Shown here: positions 44,571-52,927 of the stretch, piece by piece
Numbering within the stretch: position 1 is the stretch's first letter
Layout of the letters: the number at the start of each line of letters is the position of its first letter
Assembly: GCF_001040945.1 (NCBI RefSeq)
Contig: NZ_CP011930.1
Location: 5,203,021-5,267,020 of the forward strand
DNA from: Herbaspirillum seropedicae
GTDB lineage: Bacteria; Pseudomonadota; Gammaproteobacteria; Burkholderiales; Burkholderiaceae_D
Direction: 5' to 3'
Length of the DNA: 64,000 nt
Position numbers and translations under genes: made by a program
Notes under the pieces: generated by a model
Seen by the model: only the letters and a program-made list of their open reading frames with translations
The model's database searches: none
What the model was told of the DNA's origin: nothing

Positions 44571-45236
44571 ATGGATCCGGTGATCTGTACGGTCGATGTG
44601 GTATTGCTCACGCTCACAGCCGAGGGACTGGAAGTGGCGCTGCTCAAGCGCGAACACGCGCCCTTCAAGGGTGTGGCGGCATTGCCCGGCGGCTACATCC
44701 ATGCGCGCACCGATACCGATGCCCGCGATGCGGCGCGCCGCGTGCTGCTGGACAAGACCGGCATCGCCGCGCCCTATCTGGAACAGCTGGCCACCTTCTC
44801 CGGCGCGGCCCGCGATCCACGTGGCTGGTCGGTGTCGATTGCCTATTACGCCCTGGTGCCGGCGGCCACCATTGCCCAGGCCGAGCGCCATGAAGTGCGC
44901 CTCTACAGCGTGGACCGCCTGCCGCCCCTGCCCTTCGACCATGGCGACATCATCGAGACGGCGGTCTCACGCCTGCGCAGCAAGAGCCAGTATTCTTCCC
45001 TGCCCTGCCATCTGCTGGGCGAGGTCTTTACCCTGCCGCAGTTGCAGCGGGTCTATGAGGTGTTGATGGGCGAGAGCATCAACAAGGTGAGCTTTCGCCG
45101 CAAGATGACCGAGATGGACATGCTGGACCCGGTCGATGGCCAGTTCGACAGCAGCGGCGCGCATCGTCCGGCGCAGTTGTATCGCTTGAAGCCCGCCTTC
45201 CGCGAACAGTTGCAGTTGCTGGAGCGTGGGCTCTGA
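44571..45236 (+). CDS. nrtR: NrtR-type Nudix-like transcriptional regulator of NAD metabolism
   Basis: Repressor of 221 residues. The N-terminal Nudix-fold domain (about 5-140) reads VICTVDVVLLTLTAEGLEVA and LPGGYIHARTDTDARDAARR. The expected catalytic RE-x-x-EE helix is replaced by RRVLLDKTG, so it has lost hydrolase residues and only binds ligand (ADP-ribose in characterised NrtRs). The C-terminal winged helix (about 145-220) includes EVFTLPQLQRVYEVLMGESI and NKVSFRRKMTEM. ATG 44571 has aggag five bases upstream; an upstream ATG at 44520 adds 17 unsupported residues. It is divergent from the six-gene NAD unit, which it should control. Confidence 0.93.
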   Translation: MDPVICTVDVVLLTLTAEGLEVALLKREHAPFKGVAALPGGYIHARTDTDARDAARRVLLDKTGIAAPYLEQLATFSGAARDPRGWSVSIAYYALVPAATIAQAERHEVRLYSVDRLPPLPFDHGDIIETAVSRLRSKSQYSSLPCHLLGEVFTLPQLQRVYEVLMGESINKVSFRRKMTEMDMLDPVDGQFDSSGAHRPAQLYRLKPAFREQLQLLERGL

Positions 45237-45280
45237 GCTGAGCTGAAGTGAGGTGCGCCACGCGCATTGATCGGCCACAT

Positions 45281-45320
45281 AAGAAAGCGGCGCACCCCGG
45301 TGGGTGCGCCGCTTTCTTGT
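45281..45320. terminator. strong hairpin terminator after nrtR
   Basis: Perfect 17-bp arms aagaaagcggcgcaccc (45281-45297) and gggtgcgccgctttctt (45302-45318) with a CGGT tetraloop, between nrtR and a convergent small gene. It is likely to work in both directions. Confidence 0.9.
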
Positions 45321-45346
45321 TGAGGCATCAACTACTTGTGCGAAAT

Positions 45347-45571
45347 TCAGGCGCAGCAATTACCGCTGGTGTCAGCATCGCGTTGGCGACGCTGGACTTC
45401 ACGGCGGCGGCGCACGCCTTGCGAGACGCGATGGACGGCGCGCTGGGTCAGCATCATGGACAGGGTGCTCAAACTGAACTCGGCGGCAATGAGCAAACCG
45501 ACCAGAGCGGCAAATTGCAGGTAGACCCGTGGATAGACGGACAGGCTACGCGAGAACAGTTGATGCAGCAT
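45347..45571 (-). CDS. small membrane protein, 74 residues
   Basis: Starts MLHQLFSRSLSVYPRVYLQF followed by a hydrophobic helix AALVGLLIAAEFSLSTLSMM and a highly basic C-terminus (RRRREVQRRQR) ending in CC. A minus-strand GAGGA ribosome-binding site precedes the ATG. The family is unknown; topology suggests a single-pass inner-membrane protein with a positive cytoplasmic tail. Confidence 0.55.
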   Translation of the reverse strand: MLHQLFSRSLSVYPRVYLQFAALVGLLIAAEFSLSTLSMMLTQRAVHRVSQGVRRRREVQRRQRDADTSGNCCA

Positions 45572-45692
45572 GATGAATTCCTCTTTCTTGCTTTCTTGTT
45601 TTACGTGCTTGGGGCGCTTGCCTCAACCCGGTGGGATCGGGGCGCACCGCGATGCGTGGCCGGGTGCGGCGCACGCATCGGAGAGCCCGGCA

Positions 45693-45953
45693 TCAGGCGC
45701 CAGCGTAGGTCGACGCGGCGACACTGCCGGCGGTCTGCACTTCGCTCTTGGCGGCGCCATTGCTGACGACCGGATAGACCGAGTCCACCTGGTTGACGGT
45801 GCCTTGCGCCTGGGCGCGGGCCAGGTCAGCCTTCACGGCGGCGCGGGTGGTCTGCGAGACGAAAGGCTTTTCGACCGGATAGGGGGCTTCGGCGAGAGCG
45901 ATGGACGAAGCGGACAGGGCCAGGACTGCGGCGATGAGGGTCTTTGCGGACAT
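45693..45953 (-). CDS. DUF4148-type small periplasmic protein
   Basis: Secreted protein of 86 residues with a clear signal peptide (SAKTLIAAVLALSASSIALA, cut before EAPYP). The mature part TRAAVKADLARAQAQGTVNQ and the residues around it (VDSVYPV) match the DUF4148 family, short periplasmic proteins common in Burkholderiales and of unknown function. An AAGGAG ribosome-binding site lies upstream on the minus strand. Confidence 0.82.
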   Translation of the reverse strand: MSAKTLIAAVLALSASSIALAEAPYPVEKPFVSQTTRAAVKADLARAQAQGTVNQVDSVYPVVSNGAAKSEVQTAGSVAASTYAGA

Positions 45954-46222
45954 GATGTTTCTCCTTGTATGCGTTGAGGGGGACTTCAGTTGGTTTCATT
46001 GCCATTCAGTGATGCGCCGTGCCGGGATGTCGGTCGGCTGGCGCCACTGTCTAGAACCACATCGTTTCTTGCGTTGCGATGTCGTTCATCGATGGACTGA
46101 AGTCTACGTAAGCGCGTGCGGGAGAAAAACCATGCTGGAGAGAATTGAGTGTTCCTGCTTGTGGAACAATCGCCGCGGACTATCAAGCCGATAGGCTTGC
46201 ATGATCGCCTGGGCTGCGCGGC

Positions 46223-46858
46223 TCATGTCCACTGGCGCTGGCTGGCGCGCAAGGGCTGGCTGTATTCCTCGTGCTGGACCTGGCGCGGCAGGGCGGGCTT
46301 GCCCGGGCTGCGCCCGGTGGAAGGCTGGAAATTGCTCGCCGAAGGAGCGGCTGCCGGTGGCGGCGCAACGGAGCGCAGATGACGCGGCGGATGTTCCACC
46401 GGCGGCCTCGGTCCCTGGCCCAGCGACTTGCGCAGACGCTGCCGCACCGGATCGTCGGGATGTTCGCCCATGCGCTCGAACTCCTTCTTCAGGCGGGACA
46501 GTTCTTCATCCGACAGGTCTTCGGCATCCATGATCTGCTTGCGCGTGCCCTGCAGGGCGCGGATCAGTTCATCGAGCTTCAGTTGCGTGGCCTGGGCGTC
46601 GCGATTCTGGGCGTTCTGGATCAGGAACACCATCAGGAAGGTCACGATGGTGGTGCCGGTATTGATGAGCAATTGCCAGGTGTCGGAATAGTCGAACATC
46701 GGTCCCGTCACGGCCCATGCCAGCACCACGCCCAGCGCCACCACGAAGGTCCAGGAGCTGCCCACGGCCTGGGCGCAGGCTTCGCTGAAACGGTGAAACA
46801 GCTCGGCCACGCCGGAGCTGGCGTGCGGGTCGGGCTTGGATGGATCGGTGGCTGGCAT
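46223..46858 (-). CDS. low-affinity iron permease family membrane protein
   Basis: Inner-membrane protein of 211 residues. Two hydrophobic helices (about 34-52, WTFVVALGVVLAWAVTGPMF, and 63-83, LINTGTTIVTFLMVFLIQNA) are followed by QNRDAQATQLKLDELIRAL and a helix with a DLSDEELSRLKKEF segment. This is the arrangement of the low-affinity iron permease (Fet4-like) family in bacteria. The C-terminal about 60 residues are Pro/Arg-rich and not conserved-looking. Transport activity is not shown for most bacterial members. The stretch 45954-46222 beyond its 3' end holds no recognisable gene. Confidence 0.83.
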   Translation of the reverse strand: MPATDPSKPDPHASSGVAELFHRFSEACAQAVGSSWTFVVALGVVLAWAVTGPMFDYSDTWQLLINTGTTIVTFLMVFLIQNAQNRDAQATQLKLDELIRALQGTRKQIMDAEDLSDEELSRLKKEFERMGEHPDDPVRQRLRKSLGQGPRPPVEHPPRHLRSVAPPPAAAPSASNFQPSTGRSPGKPALPRQVQHEEYSQPLRASQRQWT

Positions 46859-47001
46859 GATACGGCTCTCCCTTCTGGTCGCGGCACGTGGGCGTGCCAT
46901 CATTGGGCGCAGTATCGCTGCGGCGGCGCATGCCGTTAAGCGGACAACGGCTCTGCCTGCTGTAGGAAAGCAGGCAGAGCCGCAGGCCAAGCCGGCAGCG
47001 C

Positions 47002-47952
47002 TCAGAAGTGATGGTCGTAACGGATCTGGAACTTGCTGTTCTCGGCGCGATTGCGCACGGCGAACTCCTGGTAGACATTGAAGAACAGCAGGTCGCGCTC
47101 GGACAGCCGCATCATCGCCGCCGGCCCCAGCCCGACCACCCGTTCGCGGCGTCCACTGACATCGGCGCCATTGACCTTGGTATCGGTGACCTGTTGCAGC
47201 CAGTAGCCGGCCGCCCCCACGGTCCAGGTCGGATTGAGCACGTACTCGGCGGCGAAGTTGGCATGCGCCGCCTGTCCAGCCTGGGTGGAACTGACGTTGT
47301 TGCCGAAGGCGGCGCTGGGCGCATTGTTGCGGGCGTTCCAGAGGTAGTGCAGACGCCAGCTGAAGCTCAGGTTCTGGCTGGCCCAGAGCGTGCCGGCCCA
47401 GTATGGGTCGAAGGCCCAGGTATTGCTGCCCGGGTTGACGGTGGCGTTGCGGTCATAGGCGCCGGTGGGCAGGATGAACTGCAACTCGAAACGCTGCGCA
47501 TAGAGCGGGCCTTGCGCTCCCATGATGGGATCGTACTGCACAGACACGCCGGCGCTGATGTCACCGATGCCGGTATTGCCACGCAGGACGGCGTTGTTGG
47601 CGCCATCGTCCACCTTGGCGCTGGCCACCCACGGCACCAGCACCTGGAAGCCCAGCTGCTTGTTGCCGAACTTGGCGCCGGGCGGCACGTAGATGAACTG
47701 GGTGACGGGCGCGAAGACGCTGATGTCCTGGGTGGCCGGAAAGCCGAGGCGGTTGCCGTTGTTATCCACCAGCTTGGTGGCCTTGCTGTAGGTGAGGTAT
47801 TCGACGAAATAGAAGCCCGGTCCCCCGGGCAGCGGGGCGCCGTCGAAAAAGCTGGTGCCGCCCATGTTGACGGTGGGCTGGTCGTAGGCGCTGGCCAGCG
47901 CGGGCAGCAAGGCCAGCGCCAGGGTGGCGGCGTGCTTGCGGTGTTCTCTCAT
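47002..47952 (-). CDS. outer-membrane channel of the SphA / phenol MetA-pathway family
   Basis: Exported beta-barrel protein of 316 residues. A signal peptide (KHAATLALALLPALASA, cut before YDQP) is followed by alternating strands with aromatic ends (GGPGFYFVEYLTYSKAT, QLGFQVLVPWVASAKVD, RFELQFILPTGAYDR) and a terminal strand SKFQIRYDHHF ending in Phe, as expected for outer-membrane insertion. Family members occur in operons for aromatic compound use and probably admit hydrophobic substrates. It is the third gene of the sigma-54-driven unit, 45 bases after the dehydrogenase. Confidence 0.85.
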   Translation of the reverse strand: MREHRKHAATLALALLPALASAYDQPTVNMGGTSFFDGAPLPGGPGFYFVEYLTYSKATKLVDNNGNRLGFPATQDISVFAPVTQFIYVPPGAKFGNKQLGFQVLVPWVASAKVDDGANNAVLRGNTGIGDISAGVSVQYDPIMGAQGPLYAQRFELQFILPTGAYDRNATVNPGSNTWAFDPYWAGTLWASQNLSFSWRLHYLWNARNNAPSAAFGNNVSSTQAGQAAHANFAAEYVLNPTWTVGAAGYWLQQVTDTKVNGADVSGRRERVVGLGPAAMMRLSERDLLFFNVYQEFAVRNRAENSKFQIRYDHHF

Positions 47953-47997
47953 GGTGTTGTCTCCTGTTATTTTTTATCGCTTGGGATCGGTGGCGGC

Positions 47998-48765
47998 CTA
48001 CAGGTAGGTCGAGGCCAGTCCCCCATCCACCGGCAGGTTCACGCCATTGATCCAGCGGCTGTCATCGCTGCACAGCCAGACGATGGCTGCGGCGATCTCG
48101 TCGGCATAGGCCGGACGCTTCATGCGATGCGCATCCTTCTGCACCCGCTCCTGGCCCAGCATGGTCACGAAGTCCCCCAGGATGGGCGTGAACACCGGGC
48201 CGGGCGCGACGCAATTCATCCGCACCGAATGCTGCAGGAACATCGGCTGGGCCTGGGTCATGGACCAGACGATCAGGGCTTCCTTGAAATACTGGTAGCA
48301 GTGTTCCTGCGCCACCGGATGCTGCGCCAGCCACGCTGCGCCCTCGGCGAAGCTGGCGGCCTGCGACAGGGCCTTGTGCTGCTCCAGCCGCTGCGGCCAT
48401 TCCGCGCCCAGGATGGAGGCCACATTGACGATGGCCCCGCCTGGCGAGAGACGCGCCGTCAGGCGCTGGACCAGGTGGCGCAGGCCGAGGTAGTTCACCC
48501 GCGCCACCAGTTGCGCCTCTGCCGTGCCGGGTACGCCGGCGATATTGCACAGCGCGTCGATGCGCTCGGGCAATTGCGCGACCATGGCGTCGATGGCCTC
48601 GGCGCTGGAGAGGTCGGCCTGGACGAAGGTTTCCACACTGATGGCCGGTTCATTGCGGTCCACCCCGATCACGCGCGCACCCTGTGCGCGCAACTGACGC
48701 GCGGTCTCCGCGCCGATGCCGGAAGAAACGCCGGTGACGACGACGGTCTTGTCTTGCAGGTTCAT
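47998..48765 (-). CDS. calA: coniferyl-alcohol dehydrogenase-type short-chain dehydrogenase
   Basis: NAD(P)-dependent short-chain dehydrogenase of 255 residues. The N-terminal cofactor loop is VVVTGVSSGIGAETARQL, and the segments DALCNIAGVPGTAEAQLVAR, ASILGAEWPQRLEQHKAL, CYQYFKEALIVWSMTQAQP (containing the YxxxK catalytic pair) and CVAPGPVFTPILGDFVTMLG match the CalA coniferyl-alcohol dehydrogenase subfamily closely. That family oxidises coniferyl alcohol to coniferaldehyde. The neighbouring aldehyde dehydrogenase would take the product further. The start at 48765 gives the usual SDR N-terminus. Confidence 0.88.
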   Translation of the reverse strand: MNLQDKTVVVTGVSSGIGAETARQLRAQGARVIGVDRNEPAISVETFVQADLSSAEAIDAMVAQLPERIDALCNIAGVPGTAEAQLVARVNYLGLRHLVQRLTARLSPGGAIVNVASILGAEWPQRLEQHKALSQAASFAEGAAWLAQHPVAQEHCYQYFKEALIVWSMTQAQPMFLQHSVRMNCVAPGPVFTPILGDFVTMLGQERVQKDAHRMKRPAYADEIAAAIVWLCSDDSRWINGVNLPVDGGLASTYL

Positions 48766-48830
48766 GCTGGTCTCCTTGGAATAATGATTTATATGATTTA
48801 GTTGATTTTCAGGAATACGTCCTGCGGGTC

Positions 48831-50294
48831 TCAGAAGGGATACGGCATGGCTTGCTGGCGAATGGTGGTCCAGCGCCACTGCGTGTACTCTTCCCAGTCG
48901 GCCGGGCCGCCCACGCTGGCGCCATTGCCGGCGATGCCGGGACCGCCGAAGGGGTTGACGCATTCATCGTTGACGGTCTGGTCGTTGACGTGGACCATGC
49001 CCTGGCGCAGCCGCGCCGCTACCGCCATGGCGCGGCCCACCGAGGGCGACAGCACGCCGGCGGCAAGACCGCCGGCATGGCGGTTGGCCAGGGCGATGGC
49101 GTCTTCATCGTTGTCAAAACGGATGACGCTGGCCACCGGGCCAAAGATCTCTTCCTCGAAGACGCGCATGCCCGGCCGCACTCCGCCCAGCACGGTGGGC
49201 TGGTAGAACAACTGTTCGTAGCGTCCGCCGGCCACCAGTTGCGCACCGGCGGCCACGCTCTCCTGCACCAGCGCATGCACGCGCTGCAATTGACGTTCGT
49301 CGATCATCGGTCCCAGCGCGACCTGGCCGCTGGCGCCATCGCCTACCGGCAGATGACGCGCTTTGTCCGCCAGCCGCTGCAGCAGCCCTTCTTCCAGCGA
49401 GGCATGCACCAGGATGCGATTGGCGGCCATGCAGATCTGTCCCTGGTGCAGCCACGCACCCCAGGCGGCGTGGCTGGCGGCCACGTCGAGATCGGCATCC
49501 TCCAGGATCACCAGGGCATTGGCGCCGCCCAGTTCCAGCGACAGCTTCTTCAGGTGCCGGCCCGCCAGTTCGCCGATGCGCCGCCCCACCGCTGGCGAAC
49601 CGGTGAAGGCGATCATCGGCACCCCCGGCGCGGTGACCAGCGCCTCGCCGGTCTCGGCCCCGCCCGGCAAGACATGCAGCAGACCTGCGGGCAAACCCGC
49701 CTGCTCGAAGATGCGCGCCAGCATGAAGCCGCCCGAGACCGGTGTGCGCAGATCGGGCTTGACCACGACCGCATTGCCGGCCGCCAGCGCCGGTGCGACC
49801 GTGCGCAAGGTCAGGATCAGCGGGAAATTGAAGGGCGAGATCACGCCGATGACGCCCAGCGGTGCGCGCCGGGCGATGCTGAGGCGACCCGGCGTGCTGG
49901 GCAGCAGCTGGCCCTGGGCTTGCAGCGGCATGCCGGCGGCCAGATGGCAGAGGGTGATGGCTTCGCGCACCTCGTGCTCGCCCTTGAAGAGCACGCCGCC
50001 GGTCTCGCGCGCCACCATGCGCGCCAGTTCGTCGAAATGCTGGTGAAACAACCCGGCGGCGCGGCGGAAGATGTCGGCGCGCTCACGCGGCGGCATCGCG
50101 ACCCAGGCGGCCTGCGCCGCAATCGCCAGTTCCACCGAGGCGCTGACGTCGTCCGGGCTGGCCAGTCCGACCTGGGTCAAGGGCCGGCCGGTGGCCGGTT
50201 CGAGGACAGTTGCGCCCTGCGCGGCGGCCACCCATTGGCCACGGAACAAATGCTGTTGCCACTGCGCGGAATCGAGAAATGGACTTGCCTGCAT
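48831..50294 (-). CDS. aromatic aldehyde dehydrogenase (benzaldehyde/vanillin/coniferaldehyde type)
   Basis: NAD(P)-dependent aldehyde dehydrogenase of 487 residues. It has VISPFNFPLILTLRTVAPAL and NAVVVKPDLRTPVSGG (cofactor Lys), the general-base Glu in SLELGGANALVILEDADLD, the nucleophile Cys in WLHQGQICMAANRILVH, and the C-terminal EEEIFGPVASVIRF. Lys replaced in the usual KPSE motif by KPDLRTP is typical of the benzaldehyde dehydrogenase branch. It is the first gene of the three-gene operon, following an exact sigma-54 promoter at 50372-50386. Together with the CalA-type enzyme it would oxidise an aromatic alcohol to the acid. Confidence 0.9.
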   Translation of the reverse strand: MQASPFLDSAQWQQHLFRGQWVAAAQGATVLEPATGRPLTQVGLASPDDVSASVELAIAAQAAWVAMPPRERADIFRRAAGLFHQHFDELARMVARETGGVLFKGEHEVREAITLCHLAAGMPLQAQGQLLPSTPGRLSIARRAPLGVIGVISPFNFPLILTLRTVAPALAAGNAVVVKPDLRTPVSGGFMLARIFEQAGLPAGLLHVLPGGAETGEALVTAPGVPMIAFTGSPAVGRRIGELAGRHLKKLSLELGGANALVILEDADLDVAASHAAWGAWLHQGQICMAANRILVHASLEEGLLQRLADKARHLPVGDGASGQVALGPMIDERQLQRVHALVQESVAAGAQLVAGGRYEQLFYQPTVLGGVRPGMRVFEEEIFGPVASVIRFDNDEDAIALANRHAGGLAAGVLSPSVGRAMAVAARLRQGMVHVNDQTVNDECVNPFGGPGIAGNGASVGGPADWEEYTQWRWTTIRQQAMPYPF

Positions 50295-50371
50295 GCTGCG
50301 GTCTCCTTTGTTGTGATCAGCCCGGCATCGGCAGGAAGCACTTGCCTGCCCGCGGGTTCAGGGGTCTTTTT

Positions 50372-50386
50372 GCAAAGCCTGTGCCA
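50372..50386 (-). promoter_or_regulatory. sigma-54 (-24/-12) promoter of the aromatic alcohol operon
   Basis: On the minus strand the sequence is TGGCACAGGCTTTGC, followed by A. It matches the RpoN consensus TGGCAC-N5-TTGCA at all conserved positions with the required 5-bp spacing, 78 bases upstream of the aldehyde dehydrogenase start. A sigma-54 activator is encoded divergently at 50595. Confidence 0.9.
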
Positions 50387-50551
50387 GACCGGGAAGCGCC
50401 CGCCGATGCGGCTTTGCAGCACGAGGGCAGGTCGCGTAGGAGGCGGCGGGAGTGGGTTTTGGGTGGGCGTCATGCTGCACGCCGGCAAGGCGCATGACGC
50501 GGTGCAGCTTGCGCAAATGCTGAAATTCTTCAACCATCGGGTCCACTGCAT

Positions 50552-50567
50552 TTCATCATTTGATGAA
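50552..50567. promoter_or_regulatory. candidate upstream activating sequence for the XylR/DmpR-type activator
   Basis: ttcatcatttgatgaa is a perfect 16-bp palindrome (7-bp arms, 2-bp centre), about 166 bp upstream of the sigma-54 promoter and 28 bases before the activator start. This is close in form and distance to the XylR enhancer sites of TOL plasmid promoters. A second, longer-spaced pair, gcgtcatg (50467-50474) and catgacgc (50493-50500), lies nearer the promoter. Confidence 0.6.
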
Positions 50568-50594
50568 GTCGTCCGCCCTGACAGGAGCCTGCTC

Positions 50595-52430
50595 ATGCCC
50601 TCTTCCCCGCGTATATCCCTGGCCGAGATGGCGCGCCACCAGGGCGGCGGACTCAGTTCGGCCGGCACCGATCGCTGGAGCGTGGACGCCCATCCGACCC
50701 TGGCCGACCTGAGCGAATGCCTGTTCTTCTCGCCCGGCGATGGCCGCATCTGGCTCAATGACCAGCGCATGCTGCTCATCCACAGCCGCAGCATGGGCAC
50801 GCTGCGCCGCGAGCTGATCGACCAGCTCGGCATCGACCAGGCGCGCGGCCTGCTCACCCGCGCCGGCTACATCTCCGGCGCACGCGATGCGCAACTGGTG
50901 CGCGAGCGCTGGCCCGACGCCGATCCCTCCACCATCCTCATGGCCGGCACGCGGCTGCATACGCTGGAGGGCCTGGTCAAGGTGGTGCCGGTCAGCTTCA
51001 GCTATGATCCCGAGACCGGGCGCTACGAAGGGGAATTCCTCTGGCACAACTCCTGCGAGGCCGATGAACACCTGGCCGCCTATGGCGTGGCCACTGCACC
51101 CTCCTGCTGGCAGCAGGTCGGCTATGCGATCGGCTATGTCAGCACGCTGCTGGGCCATCTGGTGATCTTCCGCGAAGTGCAATGCCGCGCCATGGGGACC
51201 GCGCATTGCCGCGTCATCGGTCGCTCGGCGGAGCTGTGGAGCGATGCCGAGGAAGACCTGCGCTATCTGAACGCCCAGGACTTCGTCGGCTCCGGCATGC
51301 TGGCCAGCGAAGCCGACGCCAGCGCCGAGGACGGTGCGCAAGGCGCTGGCGAGCAGGACGACGACACCGATCTGGTCACGGCGCTGGTGGGGACGTCGTC
51401 GGCCTTCAATGCCGCCTGCCACCTGCTGAACCGGGTCGCGGCCACGGATGCGACGGTGCTCTTCACGGGCGAGTCGGGGGTCGGCAAGGAGCGCTTTGCG
51501 CGCATGCTGCATCAGATCGGCAAGCGCGCCAAACGCGCCTGCATCGCCATCAACTGCGCCGCCATTCCGGAGACCCTGATCGAGGCTGAGCTGTTCGGAG
51601 TGGAACGCGGCGCCTACACCGGCGCCACGCAATCGCGCGCCGGCCGCTTCGAGCTGGCCGATGGCGGCACGCTCTTCCTCGATGAGGTGGGCACGCTGAG
51701 CCTGGTGGCGCAGGGCAAGCTGCTGCGGGTCTTGCAGGAAGGAGAATTCGAACGGGTCGGATCGGCCCGGCCCGTGAAGGTGGACGTGCGCGTGGTGGCC
51801 GCCACCAATGAAGACCTGGCGCAGGCGGTGCGTGAGGGACGCTTCCGCCAGGACCTGTTCTTCCGGCTCAATGTCTTCCCCATCCATCTGCCGCCCTTGC
51901 GCGAGCGGCGCGATGACATCCCGCTGTTGATGAACCACTTCCTGAAACTGTATGGCCAGCGCCATGGCATCGCCGTGCGCGGCTTTACCCAGCGCGCCAT
52001 CCAGGCGCTGCTGAACTACAGCTTCCCGGGCAATATCCGCGAACTGCAGAACCTGATCGAACGTGGGGTGATCCTGGCGCAGGGCCATCCGCTGGACCTG
52101 CCGCACATGTTCATCAGCGGCGAGCGGCTCAACGATGAAGTGCTCTCGCTGGCCTTGCAGGGAGAGACCGGCATGCTGGCCGGCAAGTCTGTGGAGAAGT
52201 CAGTGGAGAAATCCGTAGCGCACCCGACGGCGCAGGGATTGCTGGATGTGCTGCGGCAATGGCGGCAAGAGGCCGCCGGTGAGGCTGCCGCACTGACATT
52301 GCCGGAGATGGAAAGGAGATTGATCGCCGAGGCCATCGAACGCGCAGAGGGCAACCTCTCGGCGGCGGCGCGCTTGCTGGGGATCAGCCGCGCACAGCTG
52401 GCTTATCGCCAGCAGAAGGGACAAGGCTGA
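50595..52430 (+). CDS. XylR/DmpR-family sigma-54-dependent activator for aromatic compounds
   Basis: Enhancer-binding protein of 611 residues. The XylR_N effector domain (about 40-140; LSECLFFSPGDGRIWLNDQR) and the V4R domain with Cys154, Cys197 and Cys205 (HNSCEADEH, EVQCRAMGTAHC) bind the aromatic inducer. After a linker, the AAA+ domain has Walker A GESGVGKE (292-299) and the sigma-54 contact loop GAYTGA (339-344), a variant of GAFTGA common in this family. Walker B is GGTLFLDEV. The FIS-type helix-turn-helix is at the C-terminus (LSAAARLLGISRAQLAYR). It is divergent from the operon it should activate. ATG 50595 follows acaggag. Confidence 0.94.
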   Translation: MPSSPRISLAEMARHQGGGLSSAGTDRWSVDAHPTLADLSECLFFSPGDGRIWLNDQRMLLIHSRSMGTLRRELIDQLGIDQARGLLTRAGYISGARDAQLVRERWPDADPSTILMAGTRLHTLEGLVKVVPVSFSYDPETGRYEGEFLWHNSCEADEHLAAYGVATAPSCWQQVGYAIGYVSTLLGHLVIFREVQCRAMGTAHCRVIGRSAELWSDAEEDLRYLNAQDFVGSGMLASEADASAEDGAQGAGEQDDDTDLVTALVGTSSAFNAACHLLNRVAATDATVLFTGESGVGKERFARMLHQIGKRAKRACIAINCAAIPETLIEAELFGVERGAYTGATQSRAGRFELADGGTLFLDEVGTLSLVAQGKLLRVLQEGEFERVGSARPVKVDVRVVAATNEDLAQAVREGRFRQDLFFRLNVFPIHLPPLRERRDDIPLLMNHFLKLYGQRHGIAVRGFTQRAIQALLNYSFPGNIRELQNLIERGVILAQGHPLDLPHMFISGERLNDEVLSLALQGETGMLAGKSVEKSVEKSVAHPTAQGLLDVLRQWRQEAAGEAAALTLPEMERRLIAEAIERAEGNLSAAARLLGISRAQLAYRQQKGQG

Positions 52431-52454
52431 CAGCGCAGGGGCTGGCCCCGGACT

Positions 52455-52742
52455 TCAGGCAACGTTCTTGTAAGGGGCCGGCCGATCGCCTTCCTCGGCC
52501 ACGATCTGCATTTCACCGATGCGGTTGCGCAACTCTTCCCACGGATGCAGGGACAGGCCGTCGTCGGGACGGCGCAGCGGGACAGGATAGCTGGTGCTGA
52601 AGTGTTCTGCTTCCTGCAGGCTGCGCTGCTCCCAGCGGCGCTCCACGGCGATGAACAGGCTGATGGCCGCCAGCAGACCCAGCATGCACACGCCCAGCGC
52701 TGCGTAGATCGCGTACTGCATGATGGCCTCGATTCCCTCCAT
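52455..52742 (-). CDS. small single-pass membrane protein, about 95 residues
   Basis: Starts MEGIEAIMQYAIYAALGVCM and has one hydrophobic helix (about 8-33) followed by a soluble tail with WEQRSLQEAEHFSTSY and HPWEELRNRIGEMQIVAEEG. The family is not recognised. The start is uncertain: a Met at 52721, preceded by a GGAG-rich stretch, is also possible. It lies between the activator gene, with which it converges, and a divergent MFS gene. Confidence 0.55.
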   Translation of the reverse strand: MEGIEAIMQYAIYAALGVCMLGLLAAISLFIAVERRWEQRSLQEAEHFSTSYPVPLRRPDDGLSLHPWEELRNRIGEMQIVAEEGDRPAPYKNVA

Positions 52743-52927
52743 TGCTCTTCCCAACTCTCATATCGTTTTGAATGCACGCATGGTAGCGGCGAGCTGTGAT
52801 GCGGTGCATCAGGAAATGACTGAGGCGATAAACATCACACCCGGCGCGGCGCGCAAGCTCTACAGCAGGAACCGCAGCGCTGGAGGGGGGTCTGCTGGCT
52901 ATCGCCGCATCGGCGCTTTTTCCGGAG

